A program made the position numbers and the translations under genes. Below, piece after piece: positions 47,720 to 59,156 of a stretch of 64,000 nt of DNA. Source of the DNA: Topomyia yanbarensis (taxonomy: Eukaryota; Arthropoda; Insecta; Diptera; Culicidae); assembly GCF_030247195.1 (NCBI RefSeq), contig NC_080672.1:307489115-307553114 (forward strand). Direction: 5' to 3'. Each line of letters starts with the position of its first letter. The stretch's first letter is position 1. The notes beneath the pieces were generated by a model. It had not been told where the DNA came from. It did no database searches and saw only the letters and a program-made list of their open reading frames with translations.

Positions 47720-48886
47720 CACTAATAGAATATATTCGTAAATCGCTAGGAATTAGATTCGCGCAGAAAATTTTCATAAAATATGCGAATTTTTCGTACA
47801 TATAATGAATCGTTCGTAGTTCTACTGAAACACTTTTATTTTTTATTACGAGTTTTTCGTGAAAACCACGAAAGGACATGCGTTGGCTTATTACGAAACG
47901 GCTTCATTAGGCAAACGAATTCTTCGCTGCTATATACGAAAGTCTTTATAATATTTACAAGCACCATTCGTCAAACCGTTAACGTCAACAGAGCTTCAAT
48001 AGAGGTAGAATATGGAGTCATTGTTGCTATACGTCAGATAATTGTTGATCTTTACGACGGTTTCGGTCTGACTATTTAGTAGCCATATCCGTATCCGTAG
48101 ATTTCCTGAACCTCGTCCGGTTGATCCAGAATCCGGAGCAGTACGGATTCAGTTGAGCCATCGCGAACTGCTCGTTGATTTTGTATGAATAAGTTTGAGT
48201 TTTTCTCTGCAGAAGCAATGTCAAAATAATATGCTATTAAATACGAAAAATTCTCTTAGATGAACGAAATGAATTCGTGTGACCAGCGGTATTGTTCGTA
48301 ATATACACAAACGTTTATTAAAATAAACTAAACATTTCGTTTCATTCACGAAAAATAATGTCGTTTTCAACGATTACATTCGTACAATGTAAACTAAATA
48401 AGTAAATTTTACGAAAACTTTCTTTCATCAAGCGGTCATTTCTTCGTACCACAATAAAATCGATTTGGCCACATCGTTTGTTTTAAATCGATTAAAAAAA
48501 ATCGATGTTGTCAAACATCGATCCCAAAAGATCTACTGAAAACAACAACAGGCTAATAAATACGCAAACATTTCTAAAATAAACGAAATGAATTCGTGCG
48601 ACCAACGAAATCGTTCGTAATATACCCACACGTTTATTAAAATAAACAAAACATTTCGTTTCATTCACGAAAAATAATGTCGTTATCAACGATAACATTC
48701 GTGCAGTGTACATTAAATGTGTAAAATTTACGAAAGCTTTCGTTCAGCAAGCGGCTATTCTTGTTCATGCAATGAACGAAACCTACTATTTACAATGCAC
48801 GAAAATAATACGTTGCAGAAAACGACTAATGAATTCGTGCGTTGCATGATCGATTTCATTATATTTACGAATTTATATTATCAGTG
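47720..48886. mobile_element. TA-flanked MITE-type element, short sibling of 2235-4639
   Basis: Ends CACTAATAGAATATATTCGT and ATTTACGAATTTATATTATCAGTG, with TA outside (47718-47719, 48887-48888). The head (to about 48230) and tail match the long element, but only two internal units are present (CATTCGT anchors near 48377 and 48696). 1167 bp against 2405 bp. Confidence 0.8.
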
Positions 48887-48888
48887 TA

Positions 48889-49500
48889 GCACTATCGATA
48901 AATCACCTAATAAAAATAGGTGATAAGGGACGCGAACGAAAATAGCTGACTACCGCCGAGATTCTGATAAAATAAAATACTGTCGAAAATTTTTCATAAA
49001 TTCGTCGTTTTTCTGGGCAGTCTAAATAGAATACTAAATAATAAATATTTTCATTGAAAATGATTAAAGTTACTTGCTTTTTATTAAGAACTAATTGTTT
49101 CAATTTAATTTTTATCACAAACTTTGGCAAAAATTCATTTTAATCCTCTCTTTTTTAAAACTCTCGTAACAGTCGTATAACGTATGGTTGCACCATATTA
49201 AATCTCAAACAACCTTTCAGAATGTAAAGTAGCAGTCTAGAATAACGCCATCTTCAATAAATCGAGACCTATGAATATCCTATGGACAAAAAATATATTC
49301 TAATTCAATAGACTGACAAAAATCGAGTCAAAAAGCTGACAAAACCGGGGGTAGACAAAATAGAGGACTGACAGACCAAATAGGGAACTGACTACAGTAC
49401 AATAATACATCTCGTCCTGTACCGACAAGTTTCCTATTATCCAAATGTACATTGATATAGGTAGACAGTAACATAAAACCGCTACTTCAAAGAACCGTTA
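48889..49500. other. No gene; short imperfect repeats
   Basis: Between 49308 and 49392 the words GACTGACA, AGCTGACAAA, GACAAAATAGAGG and GAACTGACT recur, perhaps a degraded MITE. Confidence 0.4.
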
Positions 49501-49519
49501 TAGATTCTCACGTTCATCC

Positions 49520-52250
49520 ATAGAACTAAACCAAACTGCTGCAGAAATATGTTTTTAATTTATCACTTCGAAATATCTTTCCACTCAATAAAAAATCGGT
49601 ACAACTTCTTTTTTCGCGTATCACTGCTTTTATCTCCTCGACGTGCCGAAACATTAAAAATTGCGCGCGCCTTTTCGATCGTTGTCCGCCAAGCACAGCC
49701 ATTCCTGCGAATCCAACCAACAAACACACGCCCTCTCCGCATGCATCCACAGATATACGCACTTCCAATTCGCGGCATCCCGTTGCTCATTCATCATCAG
49801 TGGTGCTCGAATCAAGACACAGACACAACCTACATACCACACATTTTCCTATTCCAATGTCAAGAACCTCCATTTCCCATACCACTTCAAGCCACCACGA
49901 ACATGGGGACCGCTTGCGGTGGAAGGATGTAGGGAAAATTCACTTTACCAAACACAGCATTTCTTTTCACTTCATTCACGCTGCTGGATCCCACATACAC
50001 TCACACCGCACCAGGCAGTGACACTCCCCCCTCCTCCTCCCCTCGAATATGCAAGGGGTACGAAAGCACGTTCATGCAACTTCCGCTCAAGTAGGCACCA
50101 TCGACGAAACAACGCGCCTGTATATAGATCACTCGGTGACCACCAGCAGGGAAGAGAATACGTGGCAACCATAGCAACCACCCAGTGCCACCCACTGAGA
50201 ACTGAGCAATAAAACGGAGTGGGTGAGCAGGCGGAAAGCTGGTACGGATGGTTTGCCTTTGCTTACACCGAATCAACTTTCTCAATCATAATTGACGCTG
50301 ATGGAACACACAGCGAAACCCCGGGACAGCAGAATCGCTACAAACCCTGACTGAGTGCTCGACATGGATAAACCGTGGTCGCCGTTATCCTCCGTTCAGG
50401 ATATCGCAAAGTATAGCCTAGATCTTATGGTAGGTATATCTCATCCCCCATAGTTTATCACGTTTATGGATTTCAATGATTGCTACTACTGCTAATGCTA
50501 CTGCCATTACTTGCCGGCGATAGTGGTTTCACTTTTATCCGCAACTGATTACACACCGCTTTGCGCACCCAATGCGACAACGGCGAAAATAAACCCGATA
50601 ATCCAGCTGGTTCGAAATTCTTCAAATTTTCACAGCACGTTTTGTTATGCTGACAGGTTATCCACGAATCGACAATCGAGGCTGATTAGCATATCATTTC
50701 GCATTATCACTCTTCGTTTCGTTTGTAACCACTTTCTTCTCCCGACGACCCGAGGAAAGCTTCTCCCCGCGCATGGAACAAATTTTGTTCCGAATGCATA
50801 TTTTGCACAATATTTACCTTGAGAACTGCACTAACTGTACCCCGATTTTTTCTTTGGTTTGGGGAAGCGGATCAACCGATGCACCGTGATTCACCTTGCA
50901 GGTCTCAGGGCCCGTGTGCGACCCTGTGCTGACCGTGGCAACCTGCAGACCTACGGGGAGCGCACCGAAATTCCAAAACCCGCACGCACGTACACCGAAC
51001 GATACTCCGCGCGTAATACAATCACAACAAGAGGAAGAGAACGAACGCTAATTTCTCTCTCAGCCTCTCTCGCTAGCCGTCGTCTGTCCGTGCCTCTTTA
51101 TCAGCACACGGTTCAGTGTGTGACGTACGGCTCAGTCAGCCCGAGACGTGTGTGTATGAATGTTGTATTGAAGAGACAAAAAAAACTTCACTTTTGCATA
51201 TTTGTGCTTATAATATGCCTAAACATTTGTATACACATACCTTCGTTTGTGAGATTTTAAAAACTTGGTGTCTGTCGAATGATCTACTGGGATTCTGGGA
51301 TGCTGCACGTCAGGAAACTACGAGCAGTTATTTATCTGTCACAACTATAATGGTATGCTGTCTAGTATCACCTATCATCACATAACTTTCAACTTTCCAA
51401 GGGGAGCACCTTGACTGCACACACGTACGCAGGTCATGGAGATATCACCTTGTATGGGTTTCCAGGTGTGGGCTGTCTCCAATTGATTTTCGCACAGAAC
51501 TTGGCCCCTACATGGAACAGGTCGGCTGTCACTCCTAGCACAAGAACGCACCCACCACCCACTTGGAGGCTCTCCGATTAGAACCGAACTCAATATCCAT
51601 TTGCTTGGGTCATACACAGAAACTCCACTATCCAGACAGCAATTGAAAGATGGCCCTAGCAAGTCTTGAAGACAAGCACGGGTAATTTTAATTCCACTCA
51701 ACTCGCTAGCAGCATAGATTTCACACTAGACAACCGAGCAGCATCGAGACAATCGACGGATGCAACCCTCTAAAAAATCACAGCAGCAGCAAACACTTTT
51801 TCACTGTCCCCTGTGTACTTTTCCACACCTCATCCACTCTGAGTAGAGCAAAAAAGTAAACCGTAGTCGCGAATCGCGTTCCGCGTACTGAAAATCCTCT
51901 GTCCTACGTTCAGCTTGGTCGAGCTAATACTGAACCTGAAGAACACACAGTCGCTGTCAGCGAGCAAATTTTGGAGTATATCTTGCGCTCGCTGGTCGCG
52001 GCACCAATACACTTACAGCGCGAGCTCAGCTAGAGCCATGATAACACGAACACCCGCCCAGGGGTGTCCTGTTTTGACGGGGATCCACCGGTGCTGTGTT
52101 GGTGTCCCCACGAGCTCCGAAAGCACCAACACCGATCCTCGCAGACAGCACCACGCCGATCGATAATAAATTATGAAAAATGTTGATCTCGCTCTCCGGT
52201 TGTTGCGGTCTGCGCTATATAGCCACATAAAAACAAATGCCAGCTCGTAT
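49520..52250. promoter_or_regulatory. GC-rich island, likely host promoter and 5' exon region
   Basis: The longest GC- and CpG-rich stretch in the window. Several frames of 80-183 codons on both strands (the longest 49661-50212) are proline-, serine- or histidine-rich, lack known domains and overlap each other, so I treat them as by-products of composition. A TATA-like GCTATATAGCC at 52213-52223 could serve either strand. A candidate first coding exon lies at 50364-50429. 51390-51720 is moderately GC-rich and open on the minus strand, without recognisable relatives. Confidence 0.35.
50364..50429 (+). CDS. Candidate first coding exon of an unidentified host gene
   Basis: The ATG lies in a good context (GACATGG) and an in-frame TGA four codons upstream closes the frame, so the start is well defined. 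The frame reads MDKPWSPLSSVQDIAKYS and four more codons (LDLM), then meets the donor GTAGGTAT directly after ATG. The exon would be 66 nt, phase 0. The peptide is balanced in composition and does not look like AT-rich noise. I do not recognise the protein. The next exon, if real, must lie downstream past a large intron or beyond the window. Confidence 0.4.
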
Positions 52251-52469
52251 GGGTGTGCTCATTTTATGCTGCTTTTTGGGGGACTCACTCTCCCGCTCTG
52301 AGAAATTTCTATGAAACACCTAATAAAAACATGTGGATCCACTTCGCTCAGCCGCAACTTGCAACTTGCAAGCACAACGCGCCGCATCAGAAGTGACATT
52401 TTTTTATTTTATCTGCTGTGAAAGATTTGAATGTAAAAAGTAAGAGAAATATCGCACAAAATATGATAC

Positions 52470-52767
<298 letters not shown>

Positions 52768-53715
52768 GGGGAACCCGGGGCTATTCGGACATACTTAAGT
52801 AAATGGCCGTTTTAGGTGGATAGATGAGAAAGAATTTATCGGTTAAATGTCCTAATTGTTAGTTTGAAACCTCAACTACGTTTTGGTGCCTTGAAAGGTC
52901 ATTTGCAGCACTAGGCGACGATTTTTTTAAAATTTTGTTTACAATGGAATGTTGTGTACCTATAAAATATTTAGCGGAAAAGCACCAAAGAAGCCAAAAA
53001 AAAATTGCGTTACAGATACATAAGGTTGAACAGAGAATGGGCAAAAATCGAAAACGAAAAAAGCAGTTTTTTCTACGCCGTGTTTTAGACCTTCAAAAAA
53101 TCAATCAGCAGTACTGTAACAACGTTCTACATATGCTGATTGATTTTTATGAAGATCTGAAAACGATGTGAAAAAAACTACTTTTTTCGTTTTCAATTTT
53201 TGCCCATTCTCTGTCCAACCTTAATCTGGTTAGACAAAGATGTCGATTGGCGCATCATGTATTTTCTTTGCTGTGGCGTGTGCAATCGTGTGCGTAGCCG
53301 CAAGCCGCTGAACGGTGGTTGATGGAATATGGGGTCCGAATAGCCCCGTATGCTCATTTCGCACAAAAGTGGTGAGTGTCCTGAAAATATCTGTGTGTTC
53401 ACCTAAACAAAAATCATTCCATAAAATAGAAACCTCAAGCTGTCCAAAACACTAACCATTTATTTTTTTCACTTTTATTTGTAACTTTAATCACTGTTTT
53501 ACCATTATAATGATTTGTGTTTTGAGGATGGCAAAAAAAATAAAACACGTTTTATCTTCTTTCTAAAAAAAACAAATAATTAGCATCAGCCGTCAAAATT
53601 AATGTTTTAGAATAGCAGTTCCACGAATATGTGCGACATTCAGAAAGTCTTACGATTTTCTAAGAAATCAAGGGGTTCCGAATTACCCAAACGATATTAA
53701 TAGCCACGGGTCCCC
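52768..53715. mobile_element. MITE-type element inserted in TTTA repeats
   Basis: Left end GGGGAACCCGGGGCTATT; the right end in reverse complement is GGGGACCCGTGGCTATT. TTTA repeats lie on both sides. An alternative inner right end exists at about 53330-53350, where GGTCCGAATAGCCCCG is the inverse of the left end. A hairpin of about 200 bp (53021-53224, arms with AGAGAATGGGCAAAAAT) lies inside. The frame 52935-53171 follows one hairpin arm and is not a gene. Confidence 0.65.
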
Positions 53716-53787
53716 ATATTTATTTATTTATTTATGTGCTCATTTATCTATTCATTTATTCATTTATTTGTTCATTTATTTATTCAT

Positions 53788-53846
<59 letters not shown>

Positions 53847-53850
53847 TTAT
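53716..53850. repeat. TTTA microsatellite, probable LINE tail
   Basis: Interrupted TTTA repeats. On the minus strand they directly follow a LINE fragment as (TAAA)n, the usual tail. The leucine/isoleucine/phenylalanine/tyrosine-rich start of the frame at 53736 is a translation of this repeat. Confidence 0.85.
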
Positions 53851-53869
53851 TTGTGATGTGTGATACGAT

Positions 53870-54110
53870 GTTGTTTATAAATGATAACATGGTACATTCA
53901 CAACAATCTTTGAATGTTTTTGACCGTGCTTCCTGTCCGTGTAGTTCTGTTCAAACTAGTTTACAAAGTGCAAACAATAAATACTGCTTTTGTACTAATT
54001 CTATTCGGTTTGCATACCTTATTGAAAATGGCGACCAAACTATACTACAATATTCTAGTGTTGAACGCACATGGTCAAGGCTCCGAAAATGGCAACCACA
54101 GGCGAAATTA
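53870..54110 (-). pseudogene. LINE ORF2 fragment (RT thumb region)
   Basis: On the minus strand VRSTLEYCSIVWSPF and IELVQKQYLLFALCKL match the region SILEYCPEVW...IESMQRRFLRFALRRL of the LINE at 1242-1679, so it is the same broad clade. Only this small 3' part survives before the (TAAA)n tail. Confidence 0.7.
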
Positions 54111-54133
54111 TTTTTTATCAAATTTTGCGTCAA

Positions 54134-56150
54134 ACTGTTTGTTTTCCGTATGTATATAACCTCTAATATTAAAAAATATGAATGGTGATCCTAGAAAAAC
54201 TTTCATGTCTGTCATTCATGAAAGTTTGTTGATGCTACTTGCATGACCTGAAAATGACTAAAAGACCGTAAGGAGATAAAAAGGTAAACAAAATCCAAAT
54301 TTTCAACTTTTTGCTTGCAACCACATTTTTCTATCGTAGTCTAGTTTAAATTTAATAACATCGCTTGAAAAATTTTGATGAATATGAATTATTGCTTATT
54401 TTCAGTTGTGAAGTAATGGAAACCAAATAACTTGTAACGTGACAGATCAAAAATTCAAAAAAGTTTTGTGGACCACACCAACACCATGCATACAATGTCT
54501 AACCTGCATTATTTATTACTACTTTGAATCTACTTTTTGAAACTGTATTGTGACAACTTAAAAGTTTTATTCATTTTTAAGAAAACACAGTTTATCTAAT
54601 GTAACGAGAAAGATTTTTTCTGCTATAAAGCAATTCCATCAAGTTTTATTCAATTGCGTCAATATTGGTGACCATCTTTGATTCTGATGAAACCTTTTAC
54701 GTTTCATGTATAGGGAAGACTAAGTATTTTTCAATATCAAGCAAACAATTTTAATTCAAGAGTAATATTTAAAAAGGGCGTATGAGATCTTGAATGCACT
54801 GCTTTCAAAATATATTGTTCGAAAATCGCCATTTGTGCAGCAAAACTATATGATAGCGAGTTATAGGGAATTAATTATTCTGTGTGAATATTTTTTGGTG
54901 AAATTTTTCCAAAATAAATGCAAAAAAATGTTAAAAATACAAATACCTTGTCAAAAAAAAATTACAATTACAATTACAGAAATCAATGTTTTTTTCGTTA
55001 ACGAAGGCCTATAAACTGATGAAACAATAATTGCACTATTAGGAAGTTATTAGTAAGAAAGCATTTTTAACTTTAAGTATTCTTCTAAATTTCTTAGTAT
55101 TTGCCAGTCATAAATATAATTTTTTTATACAATATTAATACTAATTATAATTTCCAAGCAAAATGGTCTTAAGAAAATTTTTCCGGAATATTTTGATTTT
55201 TTTTTTTCAATAAAAATATCTAGTAGTGAAAATACGCCCTTTTAATAAATTACTCACAAATACCAAACGCAAAAAACACAACACGTTTAAAATTTAATTG
55301 CAAATAAAAAAAACTTTAAAATATAATTGCATAGTAGAGAAAATAACAATAAAAAGTTTTAACATATTTCAATAATTCTTTTAATTTTGAAATTTTATTT
55401 AATTTTTTCTCCTTTAAATAATTTAGTTATAGAATGTATTTCAAAATGGGTTTTCAATTCAAAATGCTCACGAAAAAATATCCTTCAAAATGCAGATGTT
55501 TTCAAGTTATTTTGGATTTTCTTTCGACATAATGTTACTTCGTGAAATTACAACCTTTTCAAAAGTTATTCACGTTTGTTCATCAAAACCAATAAGTTTT
55601 TCAAAATAAACATGAAATTTCTCGGTAATACTCAGTTCCTAGATTAAGGATGTTTTGTGTACGATTGTCTTGATATCCTTGCTTCAATGAAAATGCAGAT
55701 CTGTAACGTGACAGATTCTGGTTGTAGCGTGGCAGATCATTGAGAATACTCCATAAAATCGAAAACAAAGTTTTTCTTCAGGAAAACTATATTTCAAACT
55801 CTTCCTTGCTTTCTAAGCTTCAACTTAAAACTGTTTTCATGCATATTTGGGGGCCAACGGAACAGACTTTTTCTATTTCGTCGGGCCACCTCCAAACTAA
55901 CTGCGAAAATTGTGTAACGTGACAGACGTATCAAAATGACAATAAAGTAAAAACGGATCATGATAGAAAAAAACTTTCTGTAGAAAAAATGTGCGGTTTA
56001 GTGACCTTAATAATATGCAGTTGTGATAGACTATGGTTTTATTGTTTTTGCTGACTTATCTTATGAAATATACGTAAAAATGTAATGTGACAGACAGAAG
56101 CCTTGACCACATATGCTACATATACTGTTCTGCTTTTTCTTATATAAAGA
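54134..56150. other. AT-rich stretch with a recurring 14-mer
   Basis: No gene is supported. The word TGTAACGTGACAGA occurs at 54433, 55702 and 55913, with variants TGTAGCGTGGCAGA (55723) and TGTAATGTGACAGA (56081), all on the plus strand. Confidence 0.75.
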
Positions 56151-56269
56151 AAGACGATGCAATCGCTCCAAAAATCAATTTTTTATCCGAGACCCGGAGG
56201 GCCGAAGTTCACATACCGTTCAATTCAGTTCGTCATGATCGTTAAATGCTTGCGTGTATGTGTGCCATT

Positions 56270-57215
56270 TAAACTTAAACAAGCTTCTCGAAGATGGCTG
56301 AATCGAGGTAGAAGTAGCTTTACGGAGCCATGGATCTTTCATGTGTTCACAAAATGTAAAAAATAAAAATAAAAAAAAATATTGATTATCCTTTGAAGCC
56401 TTCTTTCATGGCGGAAAAATATTTGCCTGCTCGATTACAGCGTCATAAGGATCATTTAACTCTGACTAGTGTCAATCTTCTTCGCCACTGTAACTTACAG
56501 GTTTGGGGTGCAGTATGCTGCTTTTGCGGTTGTCATTATGGCCAACCGTTTGTGGTTCAGGTATTGGTATTAAAAACTCTTGTTTGGGATGGGTTGTCAT
56601 GGAAGCGTTGGCAGTCGATTGAGATGCATTATGCATCTTCCCCGCAAGGTTGTCCGTGGTGCACTGTCTGATTACAATACTTCCATGTAGGAGTTTGCCC
56701 CTCATGGATGCCTAACGTAGTTTGATTAATAGTAGCTCCGCGGGTTTTGAGTTTTTTAATCAATTGGGTTAGTTCTTTCTACCCACATCCTAACCACAAA
56801 AACACCTCCAGGTATACTCGAGATGAAATTTTTCCACGCATCAGGTTTAACGGATTCTACTTCTCCGTATTGTGACATGCATTCTGCAATTAGCTCAGGA
56901 GGGGTAGGTGGTGATATATCACAGTCTTACCTCTATATGGTCTTTTTCTATTTACACATGAATATTAATTCCAACATTATCATTTTCAACCACGCGCTTT
57001 AAGTTGTTTTTCAAAACGAAATGTTCAGCTTGGGCTAACGTCTTAAATGATATCAATACTGCATATCGAAGATGATGATACTGAAGATAGATGGCAACCT
57101 TAAGCCAAAGCTCCATCTTCAGCTTCAGCAGCTTCCCTGATGGCAAGAATAAATAAAATGTTTCCTTTGTTCTCGAGACAATGCACACTAGATCGAGAGG
57201 TTGCTAGTTTGCCAT
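56270..57215 (-). mobile_element. ORF1-only non-LTR element, second copy (decayed)
   Basis: Minus strand. It starts near 57215 with CTCGATCTAGTGTGCATTGT. ORF1 pieces are 57188-56952 (LQYHHLRYAVLISFKTLAQA), then the broken core (PPELIAECMSQYGEVESVK, SIPGGVFVVRM) and the C-terminal part 56705-56472 (PKQEFLIPIPEPQT). The 3' UTR with AAAGATCCATGGCTCCGTAA follows without any ORF2. A deletion removes part of the region before the 3' UTR. Layout and tail match 17530-18660. Confidence 0.7.
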
Positions 57216-57735
57216 TCCCTTCATTCGATTGTACGTCTGACTTAGGCAAAAGTAGAAAGTAGATTGGCTAATCCGACTTGCACAAACTTATACTTATTCA
57301 AATAAAAGGTAGTACGCTCCCATAAACTGCTATTGCATTTTTAGTTGATCGGACTTCTGGTTCTGGCGTTACGGGTTGAAGAGCGCGGTCACACAGCAAA
57401 TTCCCATATAAACTGGTATCACCATGACACACAAATGATGAACCACATATTAGAATGAGTGTAACACTAGCTTTGACCACATTGGTCGCCTATGACGGTT
57501 CTTGATGCCCCAGGGAAGCTTGTCAAATTCTTAAGTTAATGTCACACCAATTTTTCAGCAAATTCCTGACCGATTTTTACAAATCTGATTAAAATGAAAG
57601 ATACAATTTTTCATTGACTTCTATTGAATTTCTTTCAGATCTGACTCAAATTCCGAAGTTACAGGTTGATTGCTGTGGTCACATAGGAATTTCTCATAGA
57701 AACCGGTACAACGGACATCAAATTTGCAGGTCTAC
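57216..57735. repeat. Two copies of a dispersed motif
   Basis: 57347-57427 and 57639-57713 resemble each other and 14213-14291 (TTCTGGTTCTGG, GCGGTC, AACTGGTATCACCATG in the first). No gene. Confidence 0.55.
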
Positions 57736-57992
57736 ACAGCAAAAAAATCATGTAACTTTACGTCTTGCCAGATGCACAAAAAGGGGCGTCCCAACTCACA
57801 TAAATTTACATTTTCTTACATGTAAAAATGTGAGATGTTCAGCTTTTTCTAGGTCATTCAGTCTGAGTTTTACAACAAAAGAGTCATAGTATTCAATTTT
57901 ACATATCATAGCATGTAAAATCCTATTATCGGACAGAAAAATACGTCGGTGCGTTGTTTACGTCAAATGTAATTTTCATTTTTCTAAGAGTG
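57736..57992. mobile_element. TA-flanked MITE
   Basis: Ends CACAGCAAAAAAATCATG and CATTTTTCTAAGAGTG; TA outside both (57734-57735, 57993-57994). The inverted similarity is short and imperfect. It breaks the second copy of the dispersed motif. Confidence 0.5.
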
Positions 57993-57994
57993 TA

Positions 57995-59100
57995 GATCGC
58001 CGTTGGCCAATCAAAGTTTCGTAGAATATATTGTTCACTATCGACAATTCCGAAAGCTCCGGGTTTTTGACATATTCCAGAATTAAAGTCACATCGGTTT
58101 TCGGTGTTGACCGAACCGATTTTCTTGAACCGTGTTTCAAATAGAAGGTATAATATGCAGTGTAAAATGTAAATTTTAAAATATATTGGAAGTGGCAGCA
58201 CTGGTGAATCGCCCATTGTCGTTAACGTCCAATATTGTTCAAAGTTTTTCAGTGATATACAGTATGTTCAACAGGAAAATGAAGTCATTCGTTTACTAGG
58301 TAGTTTTCCAGTTGAGTTACATGTTAGTAGGTTGAAATATCGTGAGAGAAGTGTTATTTTCCATAGAAATTTATTGTCACAACTTTGCAATTGAAGTATG
58401 TGAAGCAAGCAGCGAAAAAATACGCCCGTTCGTTCCGCTTAGCGCCTACAGCGACGCCTGGAGTTGAGTAGCTGATGCAACAATTTCCCGCATGGAGGCG
58501 AATTTTTCACAGAAATCTCACGAATTTATTTATTCAGAGCTGGTGAGATCGTTTCATGTCGTTTTTCAATGCTAAATATTTTTCTTTTTGTAAATACGTG
58601 CCAGAATCAAATATATTGGAAGTGCGAATATATTGAAAATTGATACGTGGATGTATCCGCGCGGGGCTTATTGTATTTGAAGGCGGCCTCAGAATGTACG
58701 AGTAGAAACACGCATTCTTGAAATGGTTCTTTGGATGTACAGTCACAGAGAACAGACATATAAGCTAGAACAAACTTTCCCAAAAAACCTGTGTAAACAT
58801 TTAAATGAAAATACGTTGAAAATCACCATCGCATACAGGTTCGCATGCGGGAGTCACCATAGTATCCAAGTTTGTACACAAGTCCCGTATAGCGATTGCT
58901 GGCCGATCGAAGCGCCGGCCAGTGGCAAGTTGCTACTTGCTGTTGTCATTTTAAAGCGACAGTTTTATTTCTTACACAAGTTGAAAACTTTACTTGTATG
59001 TCAGTTCTCAGTGGTACAGTAGAGCTATCGCCTTTCAAGTTTCTTCCATAAAAGCACTGCCGGACAGTGGGAAATGGATTGAATACACACATACTCTCTC
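57995..59100. other. No recognisable gene
   Basis: The frame at 58723-59022 (99 codons) has no known relatives. Confidence 0.45.
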
Positions 59101-59106
59101 ACACAC

Positions 59107-59109
<3 letters not shown>

Positions 59110-59156
<47 letters not shown>
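59110..59156. repeat. (CT)n(CA)n microsatellite
   Basis: About 17 CT units followed by CACACACACACA. The Ser-Leu and Arg-Glu frames over it are artefacts. Confidence 0.95.

Noticed and set aside
49661..50212. 183-codon plus-strand frame in the GC-rich island
   Set aside because: No recognisable domain, biased composition, and other frames on both strands are equally open; more likely 5' UTR or promoter sequence.
51378..51701. Minus-strand 107-codon frame with several cysteines
   Set aside because: No family recognised, no splice or start support; kept only as part of the island description.
53736..54188. 150-codon frame starting with an LFIYLFIY-like repeat
   Set aside because: The first third is the TTTA microsatellite and the rest runs antisense to a LINE fragment.
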